Source: Brevibacterium daeguense
GTDB lineage: Bacteria; Actinomycetota; Actinomycetes; Actinomycetales; Brevibacteriaceae
NCBI RefSeq assembly: GCF_021729135.1
Contig: NZ_JAJTWW010000015.1
Span: forward strand, 1 to 64,000
Direction of reading: 5' to 3'
DNA: 64,000 nucleotides
Below, one piece after another: positions 43,291-51,187 of this stretch (positions within the stretch are counted from its first letter, which is position 1; every line of letters begins with the position of its first letter). Both the position numbers and the translations under genes were made by a program. Below the pieces are notes generated by a model, which saw only the letters and a program-made list of their open reading frames with translations, ran no database searches and had not been told where the DNA came from.

Positions 43291-44370
43291 GTGCTGAAAC
43301 GAGTTCCATCGTTGACCCCGGAAGGTCTGCCGTCGCTGCCGGAACGCCCCGGCGTGTCCTACATCGTGCCGGTGCTCAACGAAGCAGAGCATGTTGCGTC
43401 GGCCATCACCACCGTCCTCGATCAGGACTATGACGGGGAGAAAGAAATCGTCGTCGCAGTGGGGCCTTCGACGGACGAGACCACCTCGATCGTCACGACC
43501 CTGGCAGCAGGAGACCCGCGCATCACGGTGGTGGAGAACCCCCCCGGGGACACCCCCTCAGGTCTGAACGCTGCCGTCGCTGCGACTCAGCACGCGGTGA
43601 TTGTCCGCGTCGACGCTCACTCCGAGCTCACCCCCGACTACACCGCCGCCGCAATCGATACCCTCCAGACGACTGGTGCCGCCAACTGCGGCGGCCTCAT
43701 GGTCGCCCGAGGCAAGACTCCGTTCCAGAAGGCCGTTGCCCGGGCCTACATGTCTAAAGTCGGCCTCGGTGGTCCCGCCTATCACTCCGGTGACGAGCCT
43801 CAGGAGGCCGAGTCGGCATACCTCGGCGTCTACCGGCGAGAAGTCTTCGAGGCGCTCTCCGGATTCGATTCCACGCTGCGGCGCGGTCAGGACTGGGAAC
43901 TCAACCTGCGGATCAGGGAAGCCGGCGGACTCGTCTGGTTCGATCCTCGACTCGAGGTCACCTACTGGCCGCGCTCGTCGTTCAAGAAGATCATGCAGCA
44001 GTTCCATGCCACCGGGATCTGGCGGGCGGAGATCGTGCGCCGGCACGGATCCAAGAACTCGCTGCGCTACTTGGCCCCGCCGCTGCTGGTGGTCGGTGTG
44101 ACTGCATCTGCCATCGAAGCCTCGCTGCAACTGACCGGCAAGACCCGCACCTGGCCCCGATTCGTTCGTCGCGTCAGTTCGCTCATTCACGTGCCGAGCC
44201 TCGCCTACGTCTCCGCGATCGCCGGGGCCGCCGCCACGGCGAAGGACTGCGGACCGCGTGAACGCGCCCTGTTCGGCATCGTCCTTCCCACCATGCACCT
44301 GAGCTGGGGGACCGGTTTCCTCAGAGGTCTCGTCACCGGAGCCGGGTCGACGACCGATAAGAGTCGATGA
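43291..44370 (+). CDS. Glycosyltransferase family 2 (ExoA-like)
   Basis: A 359-residue GT-A enzyme. VSYIVPVLNEAEHVASAI starts the fold, VIVRVDAHSELTPDY is the metal-binding DxH/DxD region, and LRRGQDWELNLRIREAGG supplies the QDxE catalytic segment. The C-terminal 100 residues have two or three hydrophobic helices (LLVVGVTASAIEASLQL). This layout matches ExoA/succinoglycan-type membrane-associated glycosyltransferases. It starts with GTG after a 197-base gap shared with the divergent amidotransferase gene. galE follows after 64 bases. Confidence 0.87.
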   Translation: MLKRVPSLTPEGLPSLPERPGVSYIVPVLNEAEHVASAITTVLDQDYDGEKEIVVAVGPSTDETTSIVTTLAAGDPRITVVENPPGDTPSGLNAAVAATQHAVIVRVDAHSELTPDYTAAAIDTLQTTGAANCGGLMVARGKTPFQKAVARAYMSKVGLGGPAYHSGDEPQEAESAYLGVYRREVFEALSGFDSTLRRGQDWELNLRIREAGGLVWFDPRLEVTYWPRSSFKKIMQQFHATGIWRAEIVRRHGSKNSLRYLAPPLLVVGVTASAIEASLQLTGKTRTWPRFVRRVSSLIHVPSLAYVSAIAGAAATAKDCGPRERALFGIVLPTMHLSWGTGFLRGLVTGAGSTTDKSR

Positions 44371-44434
44371 ACCTCAACCACTATCCTCGGAGAGGAAGAA
44401 CAATCATCCCTGTGCAGAAGGACCTGGAACACAC

Positions 44435-45397
44435 ATGAGCGTATTGGTCACCGGCGGCGCCGGCTACATCGGTTCCCACGTCGTCCGGCTGCTGCAGGAG
44501 CGCGGCGACGAAGTCGTAGTGGTCGATGACCTGTCCAACGGCACCGCCGAGCGCGTGGGCTCCTCCCCGTTAGCGCAGATCGACTTGTCCGAGGAGCAGG
44601 CGGAGGCGGAGCTGACCGACCTCATGCACGATGAGCATGTCACCGCGGTCATCCACTTCGCCGCGAAGAAGCAAGTGGGCGAGTCCATGGAACGGCCGTT
44701 GTGGTACTACCGCAACAACGTCGTCGGCATGACCCACCTGCTGGGTGCGATGGAGGCTTCGCGGGTGCAGACCATGGTGTTCTCGTCATCTGCTGGTACC
44801 TACGGGATACCCGACACCGACCTGATCAGCGAGAAGACACCGTGCGACCCGATCAATCCTTACGGCCAGAGCAAACTGATCGGTGAGTGGATGATCGACA
44901 ACGCCGCTGAATTCGGACTCAGGGCGGTAAAACTGCGGTACTTCAACGTCGCCGGCGCCGGCTGGCCCGACCTCCGCGACACGGCGATGATGAACCTCGT
45001 GCCGATCGTCTACAACCGGCTTCTCGCAGGACAGACACCGGTGATCTTCGGCAATGACTACCCGACCGCGGATGGCACCTGCGTCCGCGACTACGTCCAC
45101 GTCAAGGATCTCGCCGACGCGCACGTCACTGCGCTCGACTACGCAGACGCCGGTGACATCGCCGAGAACGTATTCAACGTCGGCACCGGAGAGGGCACTT
45201 CGGTCAAGCAAATCATCGACGCAATCGCGCAGGTGATCGGTCGCGACCTTGAGCCGGAGGTGGCGCCCCGTCGCCCGGGCGACCCGCCGCGACTGGTGGC
45301 CGACGCCTCGGCGATTGCCCGGGTGCTCGACTGGCACACACAGTACGATCTGCGCGACATGGTGGTCTCCGCCTGCCCTCCGGAGCTGTATCCGTGA
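44435..45397 (+). CDS. galE: UDP-glucose 4-epimerase
   Basis: A 320-residue extended SDR enzyme. VTGGAGYIGSHVVRLLQE binds NAD. SSSAGTYG supplies the catalytic Ser/Thr region and NPYGQSKLIGEW holds the YxxxK pair. GTCVRDYVHVKDLADAHV and NVGTGEGTSVKQII are the standard galE blocks. It interconverts UDP-Glc and UDP-Gal, and possibly the N-acetyl forms, feeding precursors to the polysaccharide locus. The ATG begins MSVLVTGGAG. The next gene overlaps its stop codon as GTGA. Confidence 0.92.
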   Translation: MSVLVTGGAGYIGSHVVRLLQERGDEVVVVDDLSNGTAERVGSSPLAQIDLSEEQAEAELTDLMHDEHVTAVIHFAAKKQVGESMERPLWYYRNNVVGMTHLLGAMEASRVQTMVFSSSAGTYGIPDTDLISEKTPCDPINPYGQSKLIGEWMIDNAAEFGLRAVKLRYFNVAGAGWPDLRDTAMMNLVPIVYNRLLAGQTPVIFGNDYPTADGTCVRDYVHVKDLADAHVTALDYADAGDIAENVFNVGTGEGTSVKQIIDAIAQVIGRDLEPEVAPRRPGDPPRLVADASAIARVLDWHTQYDLRDMVVSACPPELYP

Positions 45398-46248
45398 GCA
45401 CTGACCGGATTCCGGTTCCCGCGCAGCCCGAGCGCAAGCCTTTCAACGCCCCACTTTTTGCAGGCGCGCTCGCCCTCGTGGCGGTGCTCGCGGTGGTCGC
45501 CTTCAACGTTCTCCGGCCGCAGCCCGCGCTCACGGTAGCGGATCTGCAGTCCCCGGTTGTCGGAGCGCTCGGCGCCGGTGAAGCGCTGTACCCGGAGAAC
45601 TCCAGGGAGGGCATTCGCGAAGTAGTGAAGTTCGGGTACCTGCCGGCAGTGGAACTCAGCGGTTTGCAGGACGGGACCGTTGTGCTTGCCGACCCGGAAT
45701 CGGGTCAGCAGGACCTCGGACTGGACCAGCCACTGGATCAGACTGGCACCGAGGAATTCCTCCAGTCCCGGATCACACCGGCCGGCAGCGATGAGGGACG
45801 AGCCTTCGGCGAAGGCACTCCGATGACCTGGGAACAGGCGCTGGAAGAGTTCGGCGACTCCACGGTATTCATGCCGGAAGTCGCCTCGGCCGACCTCGTA
45901 AGCGAAGTGCTGAGCGACATTGAAGAGTCCGGGCGCAGCGATGGCATCATCGTCCGGTCCTCAGATCCGGAAGTGCTGGACGCAGCTGTGGCACAGGATG
46001 CGAGCGCGCTGTATACCGGAGACCCAGCAGCGGTCACGCCTGCCGAGCTCACCGAACGTGGAGTGACCATGGTCGCTCTGCCGGTCGACGCGAACTCCCT
46101 CGACTCCTGGCTGGACTCGGATATTCAGATTTGGGTCACCGACTTGGAATCCGAAGGGGCACTGAACGCTATCGCAGCGCGAGGTGCATTCGGTGCGCTC
46201 GCTGAGAACCCGTTCACCCTGCAACCGTCCGTCGTAAAGACAGACTGA
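45394..46248 (+). CDS. Membrane-anchored, degenerate GDPD-like protein
   Basis: A 284-residue protein. A single hydrophobic helix at about residues 20-42 anchors it, leaving the rest outside. The segment ALYPENSREGIREVVKFG (65-82), followed by AVELSG and QDGTVVLADPE, lines up with the glycerophosphodiester phosphodiesterase pattern HRG...PENT...ExD...DG..VvxHD. The PEN and first Glu are kept. The HR of HRG reads AL, ExD is ELS, and HD is AD. GTPMTWEQALEEF fits the later PTLxExL block. It is therefore probably a catalytically dead or repurposed GDPD fold. It is translationally coupled to galE by a GTGA overlap. A sensor or polymer-binding role is a guess. Confidence 0.6.
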   Translation: MSTDRIPVPAQPERKPFNAPLFAGALALVAVLAVVAFNVLRPQPALTVADLQSPVVGALGAGEALYPENSREGIREVVKFGYLPAVELSGLQDGTVVLADPESGQQDLGLDQPLDQTGTEEFLQSRITPAGSDEGRAFGEGTPMTWEQALEEFGDSTVFMPEVASADLVSEVLSDIEESGRSDGIIVRSSDPEVLDAAVAQDASALYTGDPAAVTPAELTERGVTMVALPVDANSLDSWLDSDIQIWVTDLESEGALNAIAARGAFGALAENPFTLQPSVVKTD

Positions 46249-46261
46249 ACCGAGAGGAATC

Positions 46262-46726
46262 ATGACTCAACCCATCGGAAATCCATCCCATATCGGCAAC
46301 CTCGATGCCAGCAGACTCGGCCCGCAGCCGACCTACCTGCCCGACGACCATCCGGACGTCGAGGCGAAGCGGCGGCTGGACGCGGGCGAAGAGGCGCTCG
46401 ACGTGGCGCACGACCTGCCCGCAAGTTCGCTGGCGTGGGCAATCCTGGCCAACGAAGCGTTCGATGAAGGGCGCCTGGTGGACTCCTACGCCTACTCGCG
46501 TGTCGGCTACCACCGGGGGCTCGACGCGCTGCGCGGGGCCGGCTGGCGCGGCGCCGGCCCCATCCCTTACTCCCACGAGGTCAATCGCGGGTTCCTGCGG
46601 GCACTCTACGCGCTCGGTCGCGCCTCAGCTGGCATCGGGGAGAGTGAGGAAGCCGCGCGGATCGAAAAGTTCCTGCGCGAGTCTGACCCTGACGCAATCG
46701 ACGCCATCGCAGCCGAGCCGAACTGA
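46262..46726 (+). CDS. DUF3151 family protein
   Basis: A 154-residue soluble protein. LPDDHPDVEAKRRLDAG near the start, SSLAWAILANEAFDEGRLV in the middle and GAGPIPYSHEVNRGFLRAL later are the conserved blocks of DUF3151, an actinobacterial family without known function. It has tetratricopeptide-like helix pairing. GAGAGG lies four bases before the ATG. It follows the GDPD-like gene by 13 bases and ends at a strong terminator, so it is probably the last gene of the galE unit. Confidence 0.85.
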   Translation: MTQPIGNPSHIGNLDASRLGPQPTYLPDDHPDVEAKRRLDAGEEALDVAHDLPASSLAWAILANEAFDEGRLVDSYAYSRVGYHRGLDALRGAGWRGAGPIPYSHEVNRGFLRALYALGRASAGIGESEEAARIEKFLRESDPDAIDAIAAEPN

Positions 46727-46729
46727 AAA

Positions 46730-46773
46730 CTCGCCCACCGGCTGCCTGACTCAGTCAGCAGCCGGTGGGCGAG
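46730..46773. terminator. Strong bidirectional terminator between DUF3151 and wecB
   Basis: A 16-bp perfect stem (46730-46745 with 46758-46773, CTCGCCCACCGGCTGC type) closes a 12-base loop that is itself partly palindromic. It lies directly after the DUF3151 stop and 41 bases before the wecB stop, between convergent genes. Confidence 0.85.
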
Positions 46774-46814
46774 CGATCGCCGATGGGTCCAAGCGCCTCC
46801 GGCGGCGGCGATTT

Positions 46815-47978
46815 TCAGACGCGAGCGAACTCCGTACCGAATTCCTCAATCCGGCTGCCGAGGTTGAACATCTCCTCGATCGCGGAAACTGTCCGGGCTG
46901 CTGCCTGTCCATCACCGTAGGGATTGACGGCACGAGCCATATCCTCGTATGCCATGCGGTCGTCAAGCAGGTTGGAGACGTTCTCGACAATGGCTGCACG
47001 GTCGGTGCCGACGAGCTTGACCGAACCGGCGTCTACCGCTTCCGGTCGCTCTGTGTTCTCCCGCATCACCAGCACTGGCTTGCCCAGGCTGGGTGCCTCC
47101 TCCTGGATGCCGCCGGAGTCGGTCAGCACGATGTCCGAAGCGGCCATCACGGTTGTGAACTCTCCGTACGATAGCGGCTCGGAGACGATGACGTTGTTGA
47201 AGTGCTGGACGCGCGGCAGGACCGCCTCGCGGACCAGAGGATTCCGGTGAGCCGGCAGCAGAATCAACAGCTCAGGACGCGCTGCCGCTAGCTCAGCCAG
47301 GGCCACACCGATGTTCTCCATTGACGAACCGAGGTTCTCCCGACGGTGAGTGGTGACGAGCATGGTGGGACCGTCGTGCTGGACGTATGCGGCCACTTCA
47401 GACGATTCAGGCGCGACCTGCATCGCGACAGCCATGTGAAGCGCATCGATGACGGTGTTGCCCGTGACCATAATGCCAGCGGAATCGATGCCCTCGGCGA
47501 TGAGGTTGGTGCGGGACTGCGGGGTCGGAGCCAGATGAAGCGCGGCGAGCTGGCTGGTGAGCTTACGGTTCGCTTCCTCTGGGAACGGGCTCAGCAGATT
47601 ACCGGAGCGCAACCCGGCCTCAAGGTGGATCACCGGGATGCCTCGGTTGAAAGCTGCCACCGACGAAGCCATGACAGTGGTCGTATCACCCTGCACCAGA
47701 ACCGCGTCCGGCTTCGTGTCCTCCAGGATGCCGTCGAGACCTTGCGCAACCTTAGCGGTGATTCCGTTGAGGGTCTGGCCCTTGGACATGATGTTCATGT
47801 CTACGTCGGGCTCGATGCCGAACAGCGAGTTGACCTGGTCGAGCATTTCTCGGTGCTGAGCGGTGACGACCACCTTGGATGTGAGGTTAGAGCTGCTTTC
47901 GATTGCCTTGATGACCGGCGCCATCTTGATGGCCTCCGGACGAGTGCCGTAAACCGACAGGATCGTTGGCTGAGCCAT
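46815..47978 (-). CDS. wecB: UDP-N-acetylglucosamine 2-epimerase (non-hydrolysing)
   Basis: A 387-residue GT-B-fold epimerase. ILSVYGTRPEAIKMAPVI, VVVTAQHREMLDQV, VQGDTTT, HLEAGLRS and LTDSGGIQEEAPSLGKPV are the family motifs. It converts UDP-GlcNAc to UDP-ManNAc, the substrate of the dehydrogenase at 13966-15237. The ATG at 47978 is chosen for GGAG about six bases upstream and because the conserved sequence starts right after it. It is monocistronic with its own terminator. Its leader contains a 9-bp hairpin (48013-48033). Confidence 0.92.
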   Translation of the reverse strand: MAQPTILSVYGTRPEAIKMAPVIKAIESSSNLTSKVVVTAQHREMLDQVNSLFGIEPDVDMNIMSKGQTLNGITAKVAQGLDGILEDTKPDAVLVQGDTTTVMASSVAAFNRGIPVIHLEAGLRSGNLLSPFPEEANRKLTSQLAALHLAPTPQSRTNLIAEGIDSAGIMVTGNTVIDALHMAVAMQVAPESSEVAAYVQHDGPTMLVTTHRRENLGSSMENIGVALAELAAARPELLILLPAHRNPLVREAVLPRVQHFNNVIVSEPLSYGEFTTVMAASDIVLTDSGGIQEEAPSLGKPVLVMRENTERPEAVDAGSVKLVGTDRAAIVENVSNLLDDRMAYEDMARAVNPYGDGQAAARTVSAIEEMFNLGSRIEEFGTEFARV

Positions 47979-48493
47979 GACTACTCCAGGTCTCGAGGGG
48001 TCGGGGATACTTTTTCCCGCAGGGTGCGGGAAAGCGCGTCGGTTGCGGAGAACCACAAGCTCAATCACATGAAGGGCGTTTCCGCTTCCATAGGTCACTC
48101 TAACCTGATATAGAGCTGTTTTTCCTAATTTGGAATGGCGAATGACATATCACACATTACTGGCGGGTATCAAATCGATTCGGAAGGCCGTGTCGCGGGC
48201 TCCGTGGATAGGCGTCGCGGTGGACTGCGCATCGGTCTCCAGCTCGCGCAAATGCTGGGTGAGGGCCTTCTCCAAGAGTCCAGGCGGTTCGCGGACTGGA
48301 CATGATTTGGGGCGGAGGGCCTACTTGAAAGTAGCGTCAATGGTGTTTGGGAAAACACAAGGTGCGTTGACGGATTGGTGGATTACGTGATCGCATAGCA
48401 ACCGTGGTCCTGGTTTCGAAGTGTCGAACAACTATTTGTCCGAAGGCACGCAGGGCCGCAGTCACCAGCATCGACAAGAGAAGGTGAAAGATT
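47979..48493. other. Intergenic region between wecB and the acidic repeat gene
   Basis: 515 bases between divergent genes. It should contain both promoters. AT-rich patches lie near 48100-48150, and a small inverted repeat GTGTTT-ggga-AAACAC is at 48343-48358. Open frames in this stretch lack ribosome sites and recognisable sequence, so no gene is called. Confidence 0.5.
48013..48033 (-). promoter_or_regulatory. Hairpin in the wecB leader
   Basis: TTTCCCGCA (48013-48021) pairs with TGCGGGAAA (48025-48033) around a three-base loop. Read leftward it precedes the wecB start by about 35 bases, so it would fold in the leader RNA or mark a promoter-proximal protein site. Its role is unknown. Confidence 0.4.
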
Positions 48494-49909
48494 ATGAAGT
48501 TCACACATCGTGTTATCGCCGCTACTGCCATCAGCGCATTGAGCCTGGGGACGGGCGCCGCAGCCGCCATCGCCGGTCCTCCCGAACATGCGGAGAGCAA
48601 GGGCAACGCTGTATCCGCTGCCGCCAGGGACAAGGCTCCCGGGGAAAGCAACCGCGAGGCCGCCCACGCCCACGCCCCGGGCCAGCAGAAGAAGGATGAC
48701 GTCCCCGACGAGGACGAGTTCCCTGACGAGGATGACGCTCCCGAGGATGAGACCCCGGACGAGGATGAGACCCCCGACGAGGATGACGCTCCGGACGAAG
48801 ACGCCCCAGTAGACGAGGATGACGCTCCCGCTGAGGACGATGCCCCGGCTGAGGATGAGGCCCCGGTCGAGGATGACGCTCCCGCTGAGGACGACGCTCC
48901 CGTAGAGGACGACGCCCCGGCTGAGGATGAGGCCCCGGCTGAGGATGAGGCCCCGGCTGAGGATGAGGCCCCGGCTGAGGATGAGGCCCCGGCTGAGGAT
49001 GAGGCCCCGGCTGAGGATGAGGCCCCGGCTGAGGATGAGGCCCCGGTCGAGGATGACGCTCCCGCTGAGGACGACGCCCCGGCTGAGGATGACGCCCCGG
49101 CTGAGGATGACGCCCCGGCTGAGGACGATGCGCCGGTCGAGGACGAGGCCCCGGTTGAGGATGACGCTCCTGCCGAGGACGAAGCCCCGGTTGAGGATGA
49201 CGCCCCGGCTGAGGACGATGCGCCGGTTGAGGATGAGGCCCCGATCGAGGATGAGGCCCCGGCTGAGGATGAGGCCCCGGCTGAGGATGAGGCCCCGGTT
49301 GAGGATGAGGCCCCGGTTGAGGACGATGCTCCTGCCGAGGACGATGCTCCGGCTGAGGATGAGGCCCCGGTCGAGGATGAGGCCCCGGCTGAGGATGAGG
49401 CCCCGGTTGAGGATGAGGCCCCGGTTGAGGACGATGCTCCTGCCGAGGACGATGCTCCGGCTGAGGATGAGGCCCCGGTCGAGGATGAGGCCCCGGCTGA
49501 GGATGAGGCCCCGGTTGAGGATGAGGCCCCGGTTGAGGACGATGCTCCTGCCGAGGACGATGCTCCGGCTGAGGATGAGGCCCCGGTCGAGGATGAGGCC
49601 CCGGCTGAGGATGAGGCCCCGGTTGAGGATGAGGCCCCGGTTGAGGACGATGCTCCTGCCGAGGACGATGCTCCGGCTGAGGATGAGGCCCCGGTCGAGG
49701 ATGAGGCCCCGGCTGAGGATGAGGCCCCGGTTGAGGATGAGGCCCCGGTTGAGGACGATGCTCCTGCCGAGGACGATGCTCCGGCTGAGGATGAGGCCCC
49801 GGTCGAGGATGAGGCCCCGGCTGAGGATGAGGCCCCGGTTGAGGATGAGGCCCCGGTCGTGGATGAGGCACCTGCAGAGCCGGGCGTCGACCCGGCCGAG
49901 CTGCCGTAA
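48494..49909 (+). CDS. Secreted, extremely acidic DEAP-hexapeptide repeat protein
   Basis: A 471-residue protein. Residues 1-27 are a signal peptide (MKFTHRVIAATAISALSLGT, then AAAAIAG). A short charged linker with HAHAPGQQKK leads into about 380 residues of hexapeptides of the types EDEAPA, EDEAPV and EDDAPA, giving a very low isoelectric point. The tail is EPGVDPAELP with no LPxTG or membrane helix, so it is probably released or held by charge. A ribosome site AAGGTG lies upstream. Possible roles are cation binding, hydration or a wall-associated spacer; none is shown. DNA repeats make length polymorphism likely. Confidence 0.8.
   Translation: MKFTHRVIAATAISALSLGTGAAAAIAGPPEHAESKGNAVSAAARDKAPGESNREAAHAHAPGQQKKDDVPDEDEFPDEDDAPEDETPDEDETPDEDDAPDEDAPVDEDDAPAEDDAPAEDEAPVEDDAPAEDDAPVEDDAPAEDEAPAEDEAPAEDEAPAEDEAPAEDEAPAEDEAPAEDEAPVEDDAPAEDDAPAEDDAPAEDDAPAEDDAPVEDEAPVEDDAPAEDEAPVEDDAPAEDDAPVEDEAPIEDEAPAEDEAPAEDEAPVEDEAPVEDDAPAEDDAPAEDEAPVEDEAPAEDEAPVEDEAPVEDDAPAEDDAPAEDEAPVEDEAPAEDEAPVEDEAPVEDDAPAEDDAPAEDEAPVEDEAPAEDEAPVEDEAPVEDDAPAEDDAPAEDEAPVEDEAPAEDEAPVEDEAPVEDDAPAEDDAPAEDEAPVEDEAPAEDEAPVEDEAPVVDEAPAEPGVDPAELP
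49321..49860. repeat. Five 108-bp tandem units in the acidic repeat gene
   Basis: Units start at 49321, 49429, 49537, 49645 and 49753, each opening ggacgatgctcctgccg, and appear identical apart from the last few bases of the final unit. Each encodes six hexapeptides (36 residues). Such identity, including synonymous sites, implies recent duplication or ongoing homogenisation. Confidence 0.9.
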
Positions 49910-49925
49910 CCTCTCCATTGAAATC

Positions 49926-49958
49926 ATGATGCCCGGCACCTCAGGTGCCGGGCATCAT
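49926..49958. terminator. Bidirectional terminator after the acidic repeat gene
   Basis: ATGATGCCCGGCACC (49926-49940) pairs with GGTGCCGGGCATCAT (49944-49958), a 15-bp stem with a three-base loop. It sits 17 bases past the stop and 27 bases before the convergent TAXI gene stop. Confidence 0.85.
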
Positions 49959-49984
49959 GCTTCCCTGAGCGAGAGTCGTGCCGC

Positions 49985-51127
49985 TCAGCTGAGCTCGGAC
50001 TCCTTGTAGGAGTTCCAGGTCTCGTGGTTGACCTCGTCAGCCTGCTCCAGGTAGGTGTCCCACAATTCGTCGAGCTGGGTTTCCCGTTCGAGGAGTTCGT
50101 CGTTCGCCTGCTGGGCTTCCTCGGACCATTCGCCCTGACTCTCCAGATACGAGATCAGACCGTCGTGGTACGGGACCACGGTCGGCACCTTCGGGATCTC
50201 CTCGAGCGCCCAGTCCGGAGTGGTGGGGGTGGAGTCCTTGTAGCTCTCGAAGTTCTCCGCGAACCCGGTCACCAGCTCCTCGACGGCCTCCGGCGACGTG
50301 CTCTCGAGCGCGACGACGGGAAGCGGGTACATCAGGGTGCGGATGGTCTCGCCCTCTTCCATTCCCGGCCCGTTCTGGAAGTCGCCGATGTTGAGCACCT
50401 TCGACACCGAGCGCAGCCGATCGAGGGCCTCCGGCGACTCGTCGTCCATCGACAGCACGCGCACGCCGCGGCTCTGCTCCAGCTCGAAGAGGGGTGAGCC
50501 GTACAGGCCGAAGAAGATGACGTCGACCTGGCCGTTCTCCAGCGCCCCGGGCTGATCGCCGTAAGAGACGTCCACGAACTCGACATCGTCCCGCTCGAGG
50601 CCCGCGTAGGCCAAGAGCGCCTCGATCTTCTGATTGATGGACGGGTTCGCGGTGACATTGGGGAACCGCTTGCCGCGCAGGTCGTCGTAGCTCTCGATGC
50701 CGGAGTTCTCCAGGACGGTGAACCCCTGGCGCGCCTCCACGGGATAGACGACGCGGGTGGGATGCGGTCCCTGGCTCTCCTGCGCGAAGTCGTGGTCCGC
50801 CTCGAAGGAGAAGATGTACTCGTCTCCGGTCCTCGAGAAGTGCGCCTGTCCCTCGAGCAGGGGAGTCATGCGCCCGATGGCGGTATCGGATGGGGTGATG
50901 CGGACCTGCTTGCCCATGTCCGACGTGACCATCTCCGCGACAGCCGCAAGGTCGTTGTAGGTCGTGGTGCCCACCGGATAGGTGGTCCAGACCATCGTTT
51001 CCGGCAGACCGCCTTCGGTCACCGGCGCTCCGTTCTCAGTGCCGCCGGGGCCGCAGGCTGCCATGCCGAGCACCAGTCCGGTGCCGAGGACGGTGGACAG
51101 AAGAGCTCGTATCCGTCGTGTCGTCAA
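49985..51127 (-). CDS. TAXI-family TRAP transporter substrate-binding lipoprotein (1)
   Basis: A 380-residue lipoprotein with signal peptide and lipobox LGMAAC (Cys25). The mature part resembles TAXI binding proteins: MVWTTYPVGTTTYNDLAAVA, TPSDTAIGRMTPLLEG and KRFPNVTANPSINQKIEALL. The start is TTG at 51127 with GGAGA close upstream. It lies 60 bases downstream of the fused permease and is related to, but clearly distinct from, the binding protein upstream of that permease (53557-54681). Both lack a YS-N-type canonical opening, so the ligand cannot be guessed beyond a small carboxylate. Confidence 0.88.
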   Translation of the reverse strand: MTTRRIRALLSTVLGTGLVLGMAACGPGGTENGAPVTEGGLPETMVWTTYPVGTTTYNDLAAVAEMVTSDMGKQVRITPSDTAIGRMTPLLEGQAHFSRTGDEYIFSFEADHDFAQESQGPHPTRVVYPVEARQGFTVLENSGIESYDDLRGKRFPNVTANPSINQKIEALLAYAGLERDDVEFVDVSYGDQPGALENGQVDVIFFGLYGSPLFELEQSRGVRVLSMDDESPEALDRLRSVSKVLNIGDFQNGPGMEEGETIRTLMYPLPVVALESTSPEAVEELVTGFAENFESYKDSTPTTPDWALEEIPKVPTVVPYHDGLISYLESQGEWSEEAQQANDELLERETQLDELWDTYLEQADEVNHETWNSYKESELS

Positions 51128-51187
51128 GGTTTCTCCGATTCGTGTCTCAGGGTCGTCAGTCTGCCTGGGGGCGTTGTCGGCTCGCGG

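Noticed and set aside
48130-48390. 86-codon frame between wecB and the acidic repeat gene
   Set aside because: There is no ribosome site, no recognisable sequence and poor codon structure.
49321-49860. Regular 108-bp repeats resembling a CRISPR or satellite array
   Set aside because: They encode an in-frame hexapeptide repeat of a secreted protein and have no spacers.
48383-49939. Long open frame on the minus strand opposite the acidic repeat gene (LNRGLILSRG-type repeats)
   Set aside because: The repeat period is a multiple of three, so all frames stay open. The plus-strand frame has the signal peptide and ribosome site.
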